Below, in pieces: positions 26,908 to 36,567 of a stretch of 52,644 nt of DNA (position 1 is its first letter; each line of letters starts with the position of its first letter). Source of the DNA: Leptospira sp. (GTDB taxonomy: Bacteria; Spirochaetota; Leptospiria; Leptospirales; Leptospiraceae); NCBI GenBank assembly GCA_020831715.1, contig JAFIGA010000050.1, positions 1 through 52,644 of the forward strand. The letters run 5' to 3'. The translations under genes were made by a program, and so were the position numbers. A model generated the notes under the pieces. That model did no database searches. It was not told the origin of the DNA and was given only the letters and a program-made list of their open reading frames with translations.

Positions 26908-28878
26908 TTGGAAAAGTTCCAAATAGTATCCGGATATAAGCCTGCCGGTGATCAGATCTCAGCAATTCAGAAAATCAATAATGGCTTTAAAAACGGTGAA
27001 CAGAAAATAACATTAGTCGGTGTTACCGGTTCAGGTAAGACTTTTACCATGGCTCATGTCATCGAGAGTCTGAATATTCCCACTCTTATACTATCCCACA
27101 ATAAAACTTTGGCGGCACAGTTATTTCGTGAATTCAAAGAGTTCTTTCCTCACAACGCTGTAGAATATTTTGTATCCTACTATGATTACTACCAACCTGA
27201 AGCCTATGTGCCTACATCGGATACTTATATAGAAAAAGATATGTCCGTCAATGAAGAGATAGATAAGCTTCGACTCAGAGCAACATCATCACTCCTGGAA
27301 AGAAAGGACGTTATTATCGTAAGTTCTGTATCTTGCATCTATGGTTTAGGTAGTCCGGAAGAATACATGAATTCTACGGTTCTCTTAAAAGTAGGAGACA
27401 ATATCGATAGGGATCAGGTATTGCGTAAGCTACTTCATATTCAATATGAAAGAAATGATATTGATTTCAATCGAGGTAAGTTTCGTGTAAGAGGCGATTC
27501 TATTGAAGTCATGCCTTCCTATACTGAGGTTGGACTTCGGATAGAGTTTTTCGGAGATGAGATTGAGGCAATTTCAAAAATAGATCCGATCACAGGGAAG
27601 ATCATTGATCGATTGGAGAGAACGATCATCTATCCGGCAAAACACTTTATTACATCCGGTCCGAAATTAAAAACGGCGATAGAAAATATCAAAGCCGAAA
27701 TGGAACAGACTCGGGATAAATTCCAAAAAGAAGAAAAATATATCGAAGCACAACGAATTGAGTCCCGTACCAATTATGATATGGAAATGCTCGAAGAAAT
27801 GGGCTATTGCAATGGGATTGAAAATTACTCACGTCATTTAACGGGTAGAAATGCAGGGGATAGACCCGCATGTCTAATTGATTACTTTCAAGGAGATTTT
27901 CTGTTAATTGTAGACGAGAGCCATGTCACCATACCTCAAGTAGGGGGAATGTATGCCGGAGACCGTGCACGCAAAGAAACTTTGATCAATTTTGGATTTC
28001 GCCTCCCCAGTGCATTGGACAATAGACCTCTGAATTTTCAAGAATTTGAATCACTCACACCCAATACATTGTACGTGTCTGCTACACCTGCAGAATTCGA
28101 ATTAAAAGCAAGCGCCCAAGCTGTAGAGCAAATCATTCGTCCTACCGGTTTATTGGATCCGATTGTAGAAATTCGCCCCACCAAAGATCAGATGGAAGAT
28201 CTACTGGTTGAGATTCGTAAAAGAATCGATCGAAAAGAGAGAACTCTGATTACAACACTGACCAAAAAAATGGCTGAGGATCTTACCGATTACTACAAAG
28301 ATCTTGGACTAAAAGTCGCCTACCTTCATTCGGAGATTGATACAATTGAAAGGGTGGAAATCATTCGTGATCTCAGAAGAGGCGTTTTTGATGCGTTAGT
28401 TGGAATCAATCTTCTTCGAGAAGGATTGGATATACCGGAGGTGAGCCTTGTTGCCATTTTGGATGCTGACAAGGAAGGATTTCTTCGAAATTACAAATCT
28501 CTGATACAAACAATGGGAAGGGCGGCAAGGAATGCGGAAGGACGCGCCATTCTTTACGCTGATAAGAATACCGATTCCATGAAAAAAGCCGTGGATGAGA
28601 TGGTTCGTAGGAGAAAAATCCAAGAAGAACACAATGCAAAATTTGGCATCACCCCCAAAACCATTTTAAAAGAAATTCATGATATACTTCCCCGAGAGAT
28701 GAAAGAACAAGACGAAGCAGAACTCGCCTTGGATGAAGTCACTCGGGATTTCACACTTTCCAAATACAAAACCAAAGATAAATTAAAAGAAGCTCTCAAA
28801 GAAGAGATGATCAAGGCGGCTAGCAATTTGGAATTCGAAAAAGCGGCAATGCTACGAGATAAGATGAATTCAGTATAA
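26908..28878 (+). CDS. uvrB: Excinuclease ABC subunit B, UvrB
   Basis: Damage-recognition helicase of nucleotide excision repair, 656 residues. Walker A GVTGSGKT is near residue 37. The beta-hairpin region [21 protein letters not shown], the DESH Walker B, helicase motif [10 protein letters not shown] and QTMGRAARN, and the C-terminal UVR motif (about 620-655) are all present. The start is TTG, 7 bases after AGGGAT that overlaps the end region of the previous gene. Length and motif order are normal. Confidence 0.97.
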   Translation: MEKFQIVSGYKPAGDQISAIQKINNGFKNGEQKITLVGVTGSGKTFTMAHVIESLNIPTLILSHNKTLAAQLFREFKEFFPHNAVEYFVSYYDYYQPEAYVPTSDTYIEKDMSVNEEIDKLRLRATSSLLERKDVIIVSSVSCIYGLGSPEEYMNSTVLLKVGDNIDRDQVLRKLLHIQYERNDIDFNRGKFRVRGDSIEVMPSYTEVGLRIEFFGDEIEAISKIDPITGKIIDRLERTIIYPAKHFITSGPKLKTAIENIKAEMEQTRDKFQKEEKYIEAQRIESRTNYDMEMLEEMGYCNGIENYSRHLTGRNAGDRPACLIDYFQGDFLLIVDESHVTIPQVGGMYAGDRARKETLINFGFRLPSALDNRPLNFQEFESLTPNTLYVSATPAEFELKASAQAVEQIIRPTGLLDPIVEIRPTKDQMEDLLVEIRKRIDRKERTLITTLTKKMAEDLTDYYKDLGLKVAYLHSEIDTIERVEIIRDLRRGVFDALVGINLLREGLDIPEVSLVAILDADKEGFLRNYKSLIQTMGRAARNAEGRAILYADKNTDSMKKAVDEMVRRRKIQEEHNAKFGITPKTILKEIHDILPREMKEQDEAELALDEVTRDFTLSKYKTKDKLKEALKEEMIKAASNLEFEKAAMLRDKMNSV

Positions 28879-28913
28879 AAAAATAAAATTTCTTAATCCT
28901 CGGAATGCAGTTA

Positions 28914-28941
28914 TTGACAGGGAACTTAGCTTTCTTAGTCT
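28914..28941 (+). promoter_or_regulatory. Candidate promoter upstream of hisA
   Basis: A perfect -35 TTGACA (28914-28919) is followed after 16 bases by TAGTCT (28936-28941), a weak -10. It lies in the 116-base gap between uvrB and hisA. Confidence 0.4.
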
Positions 28942-28994
28942 GAAATGAGAAAGGGTTTTCATCCTTTTGGGACAACAAATGAAAAAGGAAATTT

Positions 28995-29747
28995 ATGATT
29001 GTAATACCGGCAATTGATTTATTGGAAAACCAAGCCGTAAGACTTTTCCAGGGTGATTATGACCAAAAGACTGTTTATTCGGAATCTCCCTGGGAGCTTG
29101 TCGCCAGCTTCGAGGAAGCGGGAGCTGAATTGATTCATTTGGTTGATTTGGATGGGGCAAAATTGGGGAAACCCGGAAATGAAGCAACAATTCGCAAGAT
29201 TCTGGACAAATGCAATGTTCGATTGGAATTGGGGGGTGGAATCCGTAGTATGGAAACCATTCAATTCTATGCGGATCTGGGGATTCATAGATTCATCTTG
29301 GGAACTTCCGCAGTGACTGATCCAAAATTGGTTGATTCTTCCTTGGATAAGTATGGGTCAGATAGGGTTGTTGTTGGGGTAGATGCCAAGGATGGTTTGG
29401 TAAAAACTCAAGGTTGGGAGAAGGATGTCGGTCTAAGATATGAAGACTTTATGGAAAGAATCTATAAGCAAGGTGTCCGTCATGTAATATTTACCGATAT
29501 ATCACTGGATGGCACGTTGAAAGGTCCCAATCTTCAATCCTATAGTTGGATATTGAAGAATTATGATTTCAAATTGATTGCTTCCGGCGGAGTTTCTTCC
29601 CTGCAGGACTTACAAGATCTTCATTTGATTGAAAATGGTGCGATGTATGGAGCTATTACCGGGAAAGCTATTTACGAGAATAGAATAGATTTAAAAGAAT
29701 CGGTTGCCCTCTGCAAGAAATTGGATAATACAAGTATAATAATTTGA
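28995..29747 (+). CDS. hisA: ProFAR isomerase HisA
   Basis: Phosphoribosylformimino-5-aminoimidazole carboxamide ribotide isomerase of histidine synthesis, a 250-residue TIM barrel. The two half-barrel phosphate sites are visible: IPAIDLLENQAVRL with catalytic Asp8, LGGGIRS near 78, and VFTDISLDGTLKGPN with the second catalytic Asp, then IASGGV near 195. The SD AAGGAA precedes the ATG. No other his gene is in the window, so the pathway is scattered or continues elsewhere. Confidence 0.95.
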   Translation: MIVIPAIDLLENQAVRLFQGDYDQKTVYSESPWELVASFEEAGAELIHLVDLDGAKLGKPGNEATIRKILDKCNVRLELGGGIRSMETIQFYADLGIHRFILGTSAVTDPKLVDSSLDKYGSDRVVVGVDAKDGLVKTQGWEKDVGLRYEDFMERIYKQGVRHVIFTDISLDGTLKGPNLQSYSWILKNYDFKLIASGGVSSLQDLQDLHLIENGAMYGAITGKAIYENRIDLKESVALCKKLDNTSIII

Positions 29748-29766
29748 CTATAAAAGGTGTTAGTGG

Positions 29767-30984
29767 ATGGATAAAAATTTAAACAAATTAGGATTTATAG
29801 GATTAGGAGTTGCGATAATTGGATTATTTCTATCGTTTCTCTTGATATTGGAATACTACGGAAGTGCCGGAACCGTTGGGGATAAATTATGCGGTGCCAT
29901 AGGAGATGCAAATTCTTGCCAAGAAGTTGCAGAAAGTAGCTACTCAGCTATACGTGGTGTTCCTCTATTTGGTGACATACCTGTAGCCTTGATCGGTTTT
30001 GCATTTTACGGAGCACTTAGTTTTGGTTTTTTCAAATTAGGTTCATCCAAGACCTCTGAAGAATATCGATCCATCTTAAATCTATTACTCCCCTTTACCA
30101 TTCTGGGAATTGCGGCTGATTTTATTCTTCTTTTGATTTCTCTCTTCTTAATCGGAAAAGTTTGTAGTATGTGTCTTATGACTTATGTAGTTACGATCTC
30201 GTTGTTTGTTATCGCATTTGTAGGAAGTAAGAAAACTTTGGAAGTGAAGGGGGATTCGCCATTGGAAGGATTGAAAAAGAATGTCTTAAATTATGCAATT
30301 GCATTCTTCGCATTTTTTGCTATAGGTTTGGTAACTGCTCGCTCGATCTCTGCAGGACCGGAATCTATTGGAGACAGCAATACTACAAACTTGAATTTTG
30401 CCGCATACGAATCTCAGAAAGTAAATGAATTCAATACGAATGGAGTATCTATGCGTGGTAAAAAAGATGCACCTATTACTATTGTAGAATTTGCAGATTA
30501 TAATTGCGGTCATTGCATGCATGCCAGTCATATTCTAGATCAAGTTGTTCGTGAATTTGACGGAATGGTGAAAGTCTATTATATGAATTTTCCTTTGGAT
30601 GGCAATTGCAATCGATTGGTTCAGAGACAACAACCCGGAGCATCCTCTTGTGTTGCCGCAATTTCTGCATTATGTGGGGATGAGCAGGGTAAGTTTACCG
30701 AAGTTCACCATGGGCTTTACAAAGATAATGAAAATGGAGTTATGCATTCAACAACTTCGGTTCTTAACGTTGCATCCAAAACAGGTGTTAATATGAATCA
30801 GTTTCGGCAATGTATGAATTCTCAAAAGATACTCAAGCAGATCAATCAAGAAGTTGACGAAGCAGAAAAGGTGAACATTCAGTCCACTCCTTCTCTTTTC
30901 ATCAATGGAAAGGCATTGCAACCCGGAACTCCGGATCCGGTATATCTTAGAAAGTTATTGAAATATCTCGTCGATAAGGCATAA
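29767..30984 (+). CDS. VKOR-DsbA fusion disulfide-forming protein
   Basis: A 405-residue protein. Residues 1-200 form a bacterial vitamin K epoxide reductase domain with about five membrane segments, loop cysteines in LCGAIGDANSC (about 42 and 52), the following Ser/Arg-Gly-Val-Pro, and active-site CSMC near 132-135. A DsbA-like thioredoxin domain follows (about 225-405) with CGHC near 247 and cis-Pro in STPSLFING. It should form disulfides in the periplasm and pass electrons to quinone. VKOR replacing DsbB is known in Leptospira. It starts 19 bases after hisA. Confidence 0.93.
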   Translation: MDKNLNKLGFIGLGVAIIGLFLSFLLILEYYGSAGTVGDKLCGAIGDANSCQEVAESSYSAIRGVPLFGDIPVALIGFAFYGALSFGFFKLGSSKTSEEYRSILNLLLPFTILGIAADFILLLISLFLIGKVCSMCLMTYVVTISLFVIAFVGSKKTLEVKGDSPLEGLKKNVLNYAIAFFAFFAIGLVTARSISAGPESIGDSNTTNLNFAAYESQKVNEFNTNGVSMRGKKDAPITIVEFADYNCGHCMHASHILDQVVREFDGMVKVYYMNFPLDGNCNRLVQRQQPGASSCVAAISALCGDEQGKFTEVHHGLYKDNENGVMHSTTSVLNVASKTGVNMNQFRQCMNSQKILKQINQEVDEAEKVNIQSTPSLFINGKALQPGTPDPVYLRKLLKYLVDKA

Positions 30985-31009
30985 GACAACTAGTTGAAAT
31001 TATTCTCTA

Positions 31010-31033
31010 CCCCTTTATCAATCGGAAAAGGGG
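31010..31033 (+). terminator. Hairpin after VKOR-DsbA, no T run
   Basis: CCCCTTT (31010-31016) pairs with AAAGGGG (31027-31033), but no T tract follows, so termination is uncertain; it may protect the 3' end of the transcript. Confidence 0.35.
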
Positions 31034-31056
31034 CAGAGGAACTTTTAAATCGTCTA

Positions 31057-31125
31057 ATGAATAGTATGAAATGGTTTACTTTCATTCTGATACTATGTTC
31101 TTTTTATAATTGCAGAACCACCTAA
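31057..31125 (+). CDS. Possible tiny lipoprotein or lipoprotein remnant
   Basis: A 22-codon frame encoding MNSMKWFTFILILCSFYNCRTT and a stop. It looks like a complete lipoprotein signal peptide with a spirochaete-type lipobox (FYNC) followed by only three residues. It could be a very small lipoprotein or the leftover of a decayed gene; no further lipoprotein-like frame continues downstream. No convincing SD is seen. Confidence 0.3.
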   Translation: MNSMKWFTFILILCSFYNCRTT

Positions 31126-31169
31126 ATACAATAGAGCCTAGATTATTTAACTAATAAATTTTTTCCAAT

Positions 31170-31637
31170 TCAATCAATCATTTCGAGTGTGACTTCAGCA
31201 ATGGTTCTATCCGGACAAGAGAAGTTTTTGTAATTTAAAATCCCTTTCCAGGAAGTGATTAGCTTGCCATCGAGTCTCATTTCCCATTTCCAATTTTCTC
31301 GAATCCCACCGGAATGGAATCCAGAGATAGTTCCTTTTGAAGTCAAACCCCCCACAGCCAAAGATTTGCAATTCATCTCGTAACTAGTAGACGGACTTTC
31401 AACCACATCACCTAGGATTTTTTCCGGTTCAATAGAAATCAATTGGAGCGTGCAAGTCTCTTGGATCGGCTCCTCAATCTTGATTTGGTAGGTACCAACT
31501 TTACTTAATGGTTTGGAAAATTGGAACTTGGCATGAGGTGCGATGTAGATAGATGGACATACGGATTCTTCTTTATGGCAGTTACATAAGGAAACAATCA
31601 TGAAAGTTGCTGAAAGGATACTAATCTTTGTATTCAT
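31170..31637 (-). CDS. Putative lipoprotein, unknown function
   Basis: A 155-residue protein with a lipoprotein signal peptide ending SLCNC near residue 20, typical of the loose spirochaete lipobox. The mature part is probably a beta sandwich and has four further cysteines (in VCPS, ETCT, MNCKS and FSCPD) that could form two disulfides, fitting the VKOR-DsbA gene next door. I recognise no family. Convergent with VKOR-DsbA, divergent from ppa. Confidence 0.65.
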   Translation of the reverse strand: MNTKISILSATFMIVSLCNCHKEESVCPSIYIAPHAKFQFSKPLSKVGTYQIKIEEPIQETCTLQLISIEPEKILGDVVESPSTSYEMNCKSLAVGGLTSKGTISGFHSGGIRENWKWEMRLDGKLITSWKGILNYKNFSCPDRTIAEVTLEMID

Positions 31638-31745
31638 AACTAATCTTTATGGGTCGCCAAGAAATTCTGCAAGATATTAATTTTCATAAATTTTGGTTGT
31701 ATTTTAGATAGATTGTTCCAATTTGAAAAAGAAAAGGAAATCATA

Positions 31746-32363
31746 ATGGCGAAACAATTATTTGTAGCTCACCCATGGCATGGAATCGATCCGGGACCAA
31801 ACTCACCACAAGAGATGGATGTCTTTATTGAAATGACACCCACAGATACAATGAAATATGAAGTGGATAAAGGATCAGGTTATATTCGAGTTGACAGACC
31901 TCAAAAGTATTCTAACCAAACTCCTTGCCTCTATGGATTTATTCCCAAAACTCATTCAGCGGAACACTCTGCAGAAAGATGTATGGCTAAAACAGGGAAG
32001 ACGGGAATTGTTGGTGACGGAGATCCCATTGATATTTGTGTGTTAAGTTCCATTCCAATCAATCACGGAAACATCATTGTTACTGCAGTTCCCATAGGTG
32101 GACTTCGGATGATCGATAAGGATGAAGCAGATGACAAGATTATTGCGATATTAAAAGACGATCCTGTTTTTGCCCCTATAAAAGATATACAAGACCTTCC
32201 CGAGACACTTGTTAATAAGCTAAGGCATTACTTTCTAACTTATAAGGCTATACCTGTTGTTAATGAAAATCCATTGGTTGAAATTACAGAAGTATACGGT
32301 AGAGAAGAAGCATTGGAAGTTGTAAAAGCCGGAGTTCAAGATTACTTTAAACATTTTTTCTAA
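31746..32363 (+). CDS. ppa: Inorganic pyrophosphatase, family I
   Basis: Soluble magnesium-dependent pyrophosphatase of about 205 residues that hydrolyses PPi to drive biosynthesis. The signature DGDPIDICVL near residue 97 gives the metal-binding aspartates, and YGFIPKT near 60 is typical. I chose ATG 31746 with AAGGAA 6 bases upstream instead of a TTG 11 codons earlier. It is followed by lexA after 54 bases. Confidence 0.92.
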   Translation: MAKQLFVAHPWHGIDPGPNSPQEMDVFIEMTPTDTMKYEVDKGSGYIRVDRPQKYSNQTPCLYGFIPKTHSAEHSAERCMAKTGKTGIVGDGDPIDICVLSSIPINHGNIIVTAVPIGGLRMIDKDEADDKIIAILKDDPVFAPIKDIQDLPETLVNKLRHYFLTYKAIPVVNENPLVEITEVYGREEALEVVKAGVQDYFKHFF

Positions 32364-32417
32364 AAAGAACTATTTTTTTGCTTGCAGAAACATATATTAC
32401 CTTTTATCTTGTGTAGT

Positions 32418-33026
32418 ATGAAAGAACTGACAGATAAGCAAGATGCAGTATATAGGTTCATTGTTTCATCAATGAAAGAGCGTGGTATGCCACCCACAAT
32501 TCGTGAGATTGGAGATGAATTCCACATTACAGCGAAGGGTGCATACGACCATTTGAAAGCAATCGAGAAAAAAGGTTTTATAAAAACCACCAAGAATCAG
32601 TCTCGTGCGATAGAACTTACCAGAAATGATCCTTTGGATGCGATGCCCGAACAAGCAATGACTATTCCAGTGCTTGGTCGTGTAGCCGCAGGACAGCCGA
32701 TCTTGGCTCATGAAAATGTAGAATCTTATATACCTGTACCTGATAAACTTTCTAAAAAACCGGGAATTTTCGCACTCAAGGTTGTCGGAGATTCTATGAT
32801 TGAAGCCGGAATCAATGATGGGGATCTTGCCATCATTCAGAAAAAGGAAACAGCTAAGAATGGTGATATAGTTGTTGCCTTGGTTGAAGATGAAGCTACT
32901 CTTAAGGTATTTTATAAAGAATCGGATCATATTCGATTGGAGCCTAGGAATTCTAGATTGAAACCTTTAAAAGTAAAAAAGGTTTCTATTATTGGTAAAT
33001 TAGTGGGTATTCTTCGTTATTACTAA
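32418..33026 (+). CDS. lexA: SOS repressor LexA
   Basis: A 202-residue LexA: winged-helix DNA-binding domain (residues 1-65, MKELTDKQDAVYRFI) and S24 self-cleavage domain. The cleavage bond lies in RVAAGQP near 90, the catalytic Ser in VGDSMIEAG near 125 and the Lys in DEATLK near 162. It represses DNA-repair genes until RecA-stimulated self-cleavage. I start at ATG 32418, which gives the standard N-terminus; a TTG 12 codons upstream is unlikely. No clear SOS box was found upstream, though TTTGCTTGCAGAAA near 32378 is loosely similar to the Leptospira form. Confidence 0.95.
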   Translation: MKELTDKQDAVYRFIVSSMKERGMPPTIREIGDEFHITAKGAYDHLKAIEKKGFIKTTKNQSRAIELTRNDPLDAMPEQAMTIPVLGRVAAGQPILAHENVESYIPVPDKLSKKPGIFALKVVGDSMIEAGINDGDLAIIQKKETAKNGDIVVALVEDEATLKVFYKESDHIRLEPRNSRLKPLKVKKVSIIGKLVGILRYY

Positions 33027-33065
33027 TTGACTGAAAATGTACTATCATTTTTAGTCTAATGAATA

Positions 33066-33389
33066 ATGGGTTTATTTACTAATTACTTTAAGATTTCGTT
33101 TAGGAATCTACTATGCTTATTTGCGATCCTGATCACACTTCAATGTGCCCCCACAAAAGAAGAAGTATCCGATCAGGATCTTACTAGAGTTCTGGAATAT
33201 GTTGCCAACCAGAGGATAGCCTCAGCTCTTCAGACAAGTCCTGATAAACCTACACTTTCGGATTGGGAACTCTTTGAAAAGTCCTGTGAAATCTTTCGCT
33301 TAGATAGCAAGAAAGCACTTCTTCTACTATCGGAAAAAAACCCGGAAATGTACAAATCTATTAAGGCGAGTGGCAATGTTTCAGAGTAG
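33066..33389 (+). CDS. Small putative lipoprotein
   Basis: A 107-residue protein with a signal peptide and lipobox LITLQC near residue 27. The mature part is helical and acidic, with no recognised domain. Its last 14 bases overlap the start of ctpA, so it is probably translated with it, and it could be an adaptor or regulator of that protease; this is only suggested by position. Confidence 0.65.
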   Translation: MGLFTNYFKISFRNLLCLFAILITLQCAPTKEEVSDQDLTRVLEYVANQRIASALQTSPDKPTLSDWELFEKSCEIFRLDSKKALLLLSEKNPEMYKSIKASGNVSE

Positions 33390-34737
33390 AATATTTTATC
33401 TTTTTATTGGATTTTCCATAGGTCTTCTATCCTTTTACCCCTTTCACAAAGCCAAAGCACTTTCACAAGATGCAGAAGAATATCTTCATATCTTGCATGA
33501 AGTGACAGCTTTTCTCGAAACGGATTATGTAGAGAAAGTAGATGAAAAAGAATTGTATAAGGGTGCAATCCAAGGGGTTTTATCCAGCCTGAAAGATCCA
33601 CATACTCGGTTTATGACCAAAGAGGAATTTTCAGACTTGCAGACTGAAACAAGGGGATCTTTTGGTGGGTTAGGGATCGAAGTGATTTTTTTGGATGGAA
33701 AAATTGTAATTGTTTCTCCGATAGATGACACTCCTGCGTCTAGAGCCGGGCTATTGCCTCAAGATAAGATTGTTGAAATTGATGGAAAGAAAACGCAAGA
33801 ATTAAGTTTAACGGACGCTATTGAAGCGATGCGTGGAGAAGTAGGATCCGGTATTACCTTAAAAATTGAAAGAGAAGGAATGAAGACCTTTGACATTGAC
33901 CTAGTTCGCGAGAAGATAAAAATACAATTTATCAAGACTGAGTTTGTATCCAAGGAAAAGATAGGCTACATTCGACTATTGCAATTTATGGGCAAGGAAA
34001 CAACTGCGAAGGAATTCGAGACTGCTATTGCCGGTTTCCAAAAGCAAGGAGCAAAGGGAATTATCATTGACCTAAGAAATAATCCCGGTGGTCTATTGGA
34101 TCTTTCCATAGAGATGGCAGAATTGTTTCTAGAACCGGGAAAAGAAATCGTATCTGTTCGTGGAAGGGGTGGAAAGTTAGTTAAGACTCATAAAGCAAGT
34201 GCAAATGCCGGTAAATTCAAAGAGATCCCTCTTGTTATCCTGGTAAATCAAGGATCGGCAAGCGCCTCCGAGATATTAGGTGGAGCATTGAAAGATCATA
34301 AGAGGGCGCAACTTCTGGGCTCCAAAACCTTTGGGAAAGGATCTGTGCAGAACATCTACAATCTCCCTTATGATACAGGCGTTGCTATCACCATACAGAA
34401 ATACTACACTCCCTCCGGTGTGACCATTCATGGCAAAGGTATTGAGCCGGATGTATCTGTTGAAGGGATCACTCCCAAGGATGATGATAGATTTTATGTA
34501 GAAAAGTTGAATCGAACGAATATAGTCCAAGAATTCACCAAAAAATTTCCCGATTATTCCGAGGCGAATGCTCAGAAGTTCATCGAAACAATAAAAAAAG
34601 AAAGAATCAATCTATCCAAAGACTTAGCTCGATTTATTTACTTTTCGGAAGCAACCATTGGAAAGAAGAAAGAACTGATCAATCGAGATTTCGATCCTCA
34701 ATTAACTAAGGCTATTGAGATTCTTTCCAAAAAATAG
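33376..34737 (+). CDS. ctpA: Carboxy-terminal processing protease (S41), CtpA-like
   Basis: A periplasmic serine protease of about 453 residues. A signal anchor (about residues 5-25) is followed by a helical N-domain, a PDZ domain (about 90-175; GLGIEVIF, PASRAGL) and the S41 core. NQGSASASEI has the catalytic Ser near 298 and GSKTFGKGSVQ the Lys near 323. Family members trim C-termini of envelope proteins or turn over wall hydrolases. ATG 33376 follows AAGG by 9 bases. It leads into tsaD with a 4-base gap. Confidence 0.93.
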   Translation: MFQSRIFYLFIGFSIGLLSFYPFHKAKALSQDAEEYLHILHEVTAFLETDYVEKVDEKELYKGAIQGVLSSLKDPHTRFMTKEEFSDLQTETRGSFGGLGIEVIFLDGKIVIVSPIDDTPASRAGLLPQDKIVEIDGKKTQELSLTDAIEAMRGEVGSGITLKIEREGMKTFDIDLVREKIKIQFIKTEFVSKEKIGYIRLLQFMGKETTAKEFETAIAGFQKQGAKGIIIDLRNNPGGLLDLSIEMAELFLEPGKEIVSVRGRGGKLVKTHKASANAGKFKEIPLVILVNQGSASASEILGGALKDHKRAQLLGSKTFGKGSVQNIYNLPYDTGVAITIQKYYTPSGVTIHGKGIEPDVSVEGITPKDDDRFYVEKLNRTNIVQEFTKKFPDYSEANAQKFIETIKKERINLSKDLARFIYFSEATIGKKKELINRDFDPQLTKAIEILSKK

Positions 34738-34741
34738 TTAG

Positions 34742-35791
34742 ATGTTAGGATTGGGAATTGAGTCGACTTGTGACGAGTCTTCTATCGCCTTGGTGGAAGA
34801 CGGTAAAAAATTGATTTATTGCAATACCTATTCTCAGATTAAGCAGCACGAAGTATATAGAGGAGTAGTTCCTGAAATAGCTTCTCGTGCTCATCTCGAA
34901 AAATTGAACCATCTTTTAGATGAGACGCTTTCTAAGACAGGAATTCATCTGTCCCAGTTGGATTATGTATCGGTTGCCAACCAACCGGGATTAATGGGTT
35001 CGATTATGATGGGAGCTCAATTGGCTCGTTGCATTTCATTCGTTCATACTATTCCTCTCGTTCCAGTCAATCACTTAGAAGCTCATTTGTCTGTGATTCG
35101 CTTAGAAGAAGAAAATTCAGATGTTGAATTTCCCATATTAGGTGTCCTTCTCTCCGGTGGAAATTCAGCAATCTTTCTTCAGAGGGATTGGGGAGATGTT
35201 TCTAAAATTGCAGACACACTTGATGATGCGCTCGGAGAAGCTTTCGATAAAGCAGCGGCGATTTTGAATCTAGGCTATCCGGGTGGTCCCTGCATAGAAA
35301 AGGAAGCCGAGATTTTTATTATAAATAATCCTCAACATTCGAGAAAAGATTTTATTCTCCCACGTTTGTTGAAATCGGATTCTGCTGATAAAATTCAATT
35401 TTCCTTTAGTGGATTGAAAACAGCCCTATTGTATGCAATGAGAGAACGCGAACAAGAAGTCGATCAGGCAAGATTAATTGGTCAATTGAGTTATGAATTT
35501 CAGAAAGTCAGTTTTGAATTGGTTACCAGAAATATCTTAAAATCGGTTCAAGCAACAGGTATTCGTTCTGTTGTGATGGGTGGTGGTGTTCTTGCCAATT
35601 CTGCACTCAGAATTGAACTGGACAAATTATCACAAGATCATAAAGTAAGAATTATGTATCCAAAATCCAAATTTTTATGCACGGATAATGCTGCAATGAT
35701 AGCCTGTCTCGGATATTACAAGTTCCGAAAGGGACAGACCTTCGCATTGGATTTTCCGATCAGTCCGCGTGGACAATTTACACTGAACTAG
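34742..35791 (+). CDS. tsaD: tRNA threonylcarbamoyladenosine synthase subunit TsaD
   Basis: Catalytic subunit of t6A37 tRNA modification, 349 residues of the ASKHA fold. It begins MLGLGIESTCDESSIALV; the metal-binding His pair is in NHLEAH near residue 112, and LSGGNSA, DDALGEAFDKAA and GGGVLANSALR are all typical. The gene overlaps nothing and starts 4 bases after ctpA, in a ctpA-tsaD-pssA series. It needs TsaB, TsaC and TsaE, which are not seen here. Confidence 0.96.
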   Translation: MLGLGIESTCDESSIALVEDGKKLIYCNTYSQIKQHEVYRGVVPEIASRAHLEKLNHLLDETLSKTGIHLSQLDYVSVANQPGLMGSIMMGAQLARCISFVHTIPLVPVNHLEAHLSVIRLEEENSDVEFPILGVLLSGGNSAIFLQRDWGDVSKIADTLDDALGEAFDKAAAILNLGYPGGPCIEKEAEIFIINNPQHSRKDFILPRLLKSDSADKIQFSFSGLKTALLYAMREREQEVDQARLIGQLSYEFQKVSFELVTRNILKSVQATGIRSVVMGGGVLANSALRIELDKLSQDHKVRIMYPKSKFLCTDNAAMIACLGYYKFRKGQTFALDFPISPRGQFTLN

Positions 35792-35808
35792 AATTGAGAG
35801 ATAGAATT

Positions 35809-36564
35809 ATGAAAAAAAAATTAGCTTGGATCCCGAATACACTGACTTTGGGTAATTTAACTTTGGGATTCGTTTCTATGTTGGTAGCCTCAGAGGTTAC
35901 AGCAGATCATCCAAATCCACTCACCTTATTTTCATTATCGGGTTTTTTAATAATTTTAGCCGCACTATTCGATGGTTTTGATGGTATGGCAGCGAGGGCT
36001 CTTGATGCAACTACTGACTTAGGAGCTGACCTTGATAGTCTAGCAGATTTAACAACTTTCGGAATCGCCCCCGGTTTTTTAATGTACCAGATGATCTTCC
36101 AAGAGTTTAAGGTGGATTTATTCGGACAAGCGGATCTATTTCCATTAGGGATGTTGATTGCGGCAATCTTTCCGATTTGTGCGGCTTATCGATTGGCACG
36201 TTTTAATGTGGATAAAGATCCAAGTTCTTTTACAGGATTACCATCACCTGTAGCAGGAGTTATAGTTGGTATTTTTCCTTTGGCTATATCTATTCTTCCC
36301 ATACCGAATTATCTTTCGATTCCCATATTTATAATGATTGCATTGTTGATGGTTTCTACCATTCGTTATTCTAAACCACAGGTGGCAATTCGCGGTAAAT
36401 TCAGTTGGCCAAAACTAGGAATGGTTTTGACGGGAATCATACTATTGGTATTTTTAATCGGACCAATGCGTTGGCCTTGGATGTTGTATGGAATGATATT
36501 TTTCTATGTATTCAGTGGAATCGTATCCTTTTTAATTCATACAATCCAAGAATTAAAAGTTTAG
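35809..36564 (+). CDS. pssA: CDP-diacylglycerol-serine O-phosphatidyltransferase
   Basis: An inner-membrane CDP-alcohol phosphotransferase of 251 residues with about seven hydrophobic segments. The family motif DG..AR..G..D...D is found as DGMAARALDATTDLGADLDSLAD near residues 58-80, and PNTLTLGNLTLGF at the N-terminus is typical of PssA. It makes phosphatidylserine, the precursor of phosphatidylethanolamine. I start at ATG 35809; TTG 35794 is possible. Confidence 0.9.
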   Translation: MKKKLAWIPNTLTLGNLTLGFVSMLVASEVTADHPNPLTLFSLSGFLIILAALFDGFDGMAARALDATTDLGADLDSLADLTTFGIAPGFLMYQMIFQEFKVDLFGQADLFPLGMLIAAIFPICAAYRLARFNVDKDPSSFTGLPSPVAGVIVGIFPLAISILPIPNYLSIPIFIMIALLMVSTIRYSKPQVAIRGKFSWPKLGMVLTGIILLVFLIGPMRWPWMLYGMIFFYVFSGIVSFLIHTIQELKV

Positions 36565-36567
36565 AAG

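Noticed and set aside
32370..32417. SOS box upstream of lexA
   Set aside because: The nearest sequence, TTTGCTTGCAGAAA, departs from the Leptospira TTTG-N5-CAAA form, so I did not annotate an operator.
32469..32930. 153-codon frame antisense to lexA
   Set aside because: Wholly inside lexA on the other strand; sequence looks like a shadow, with no family features.
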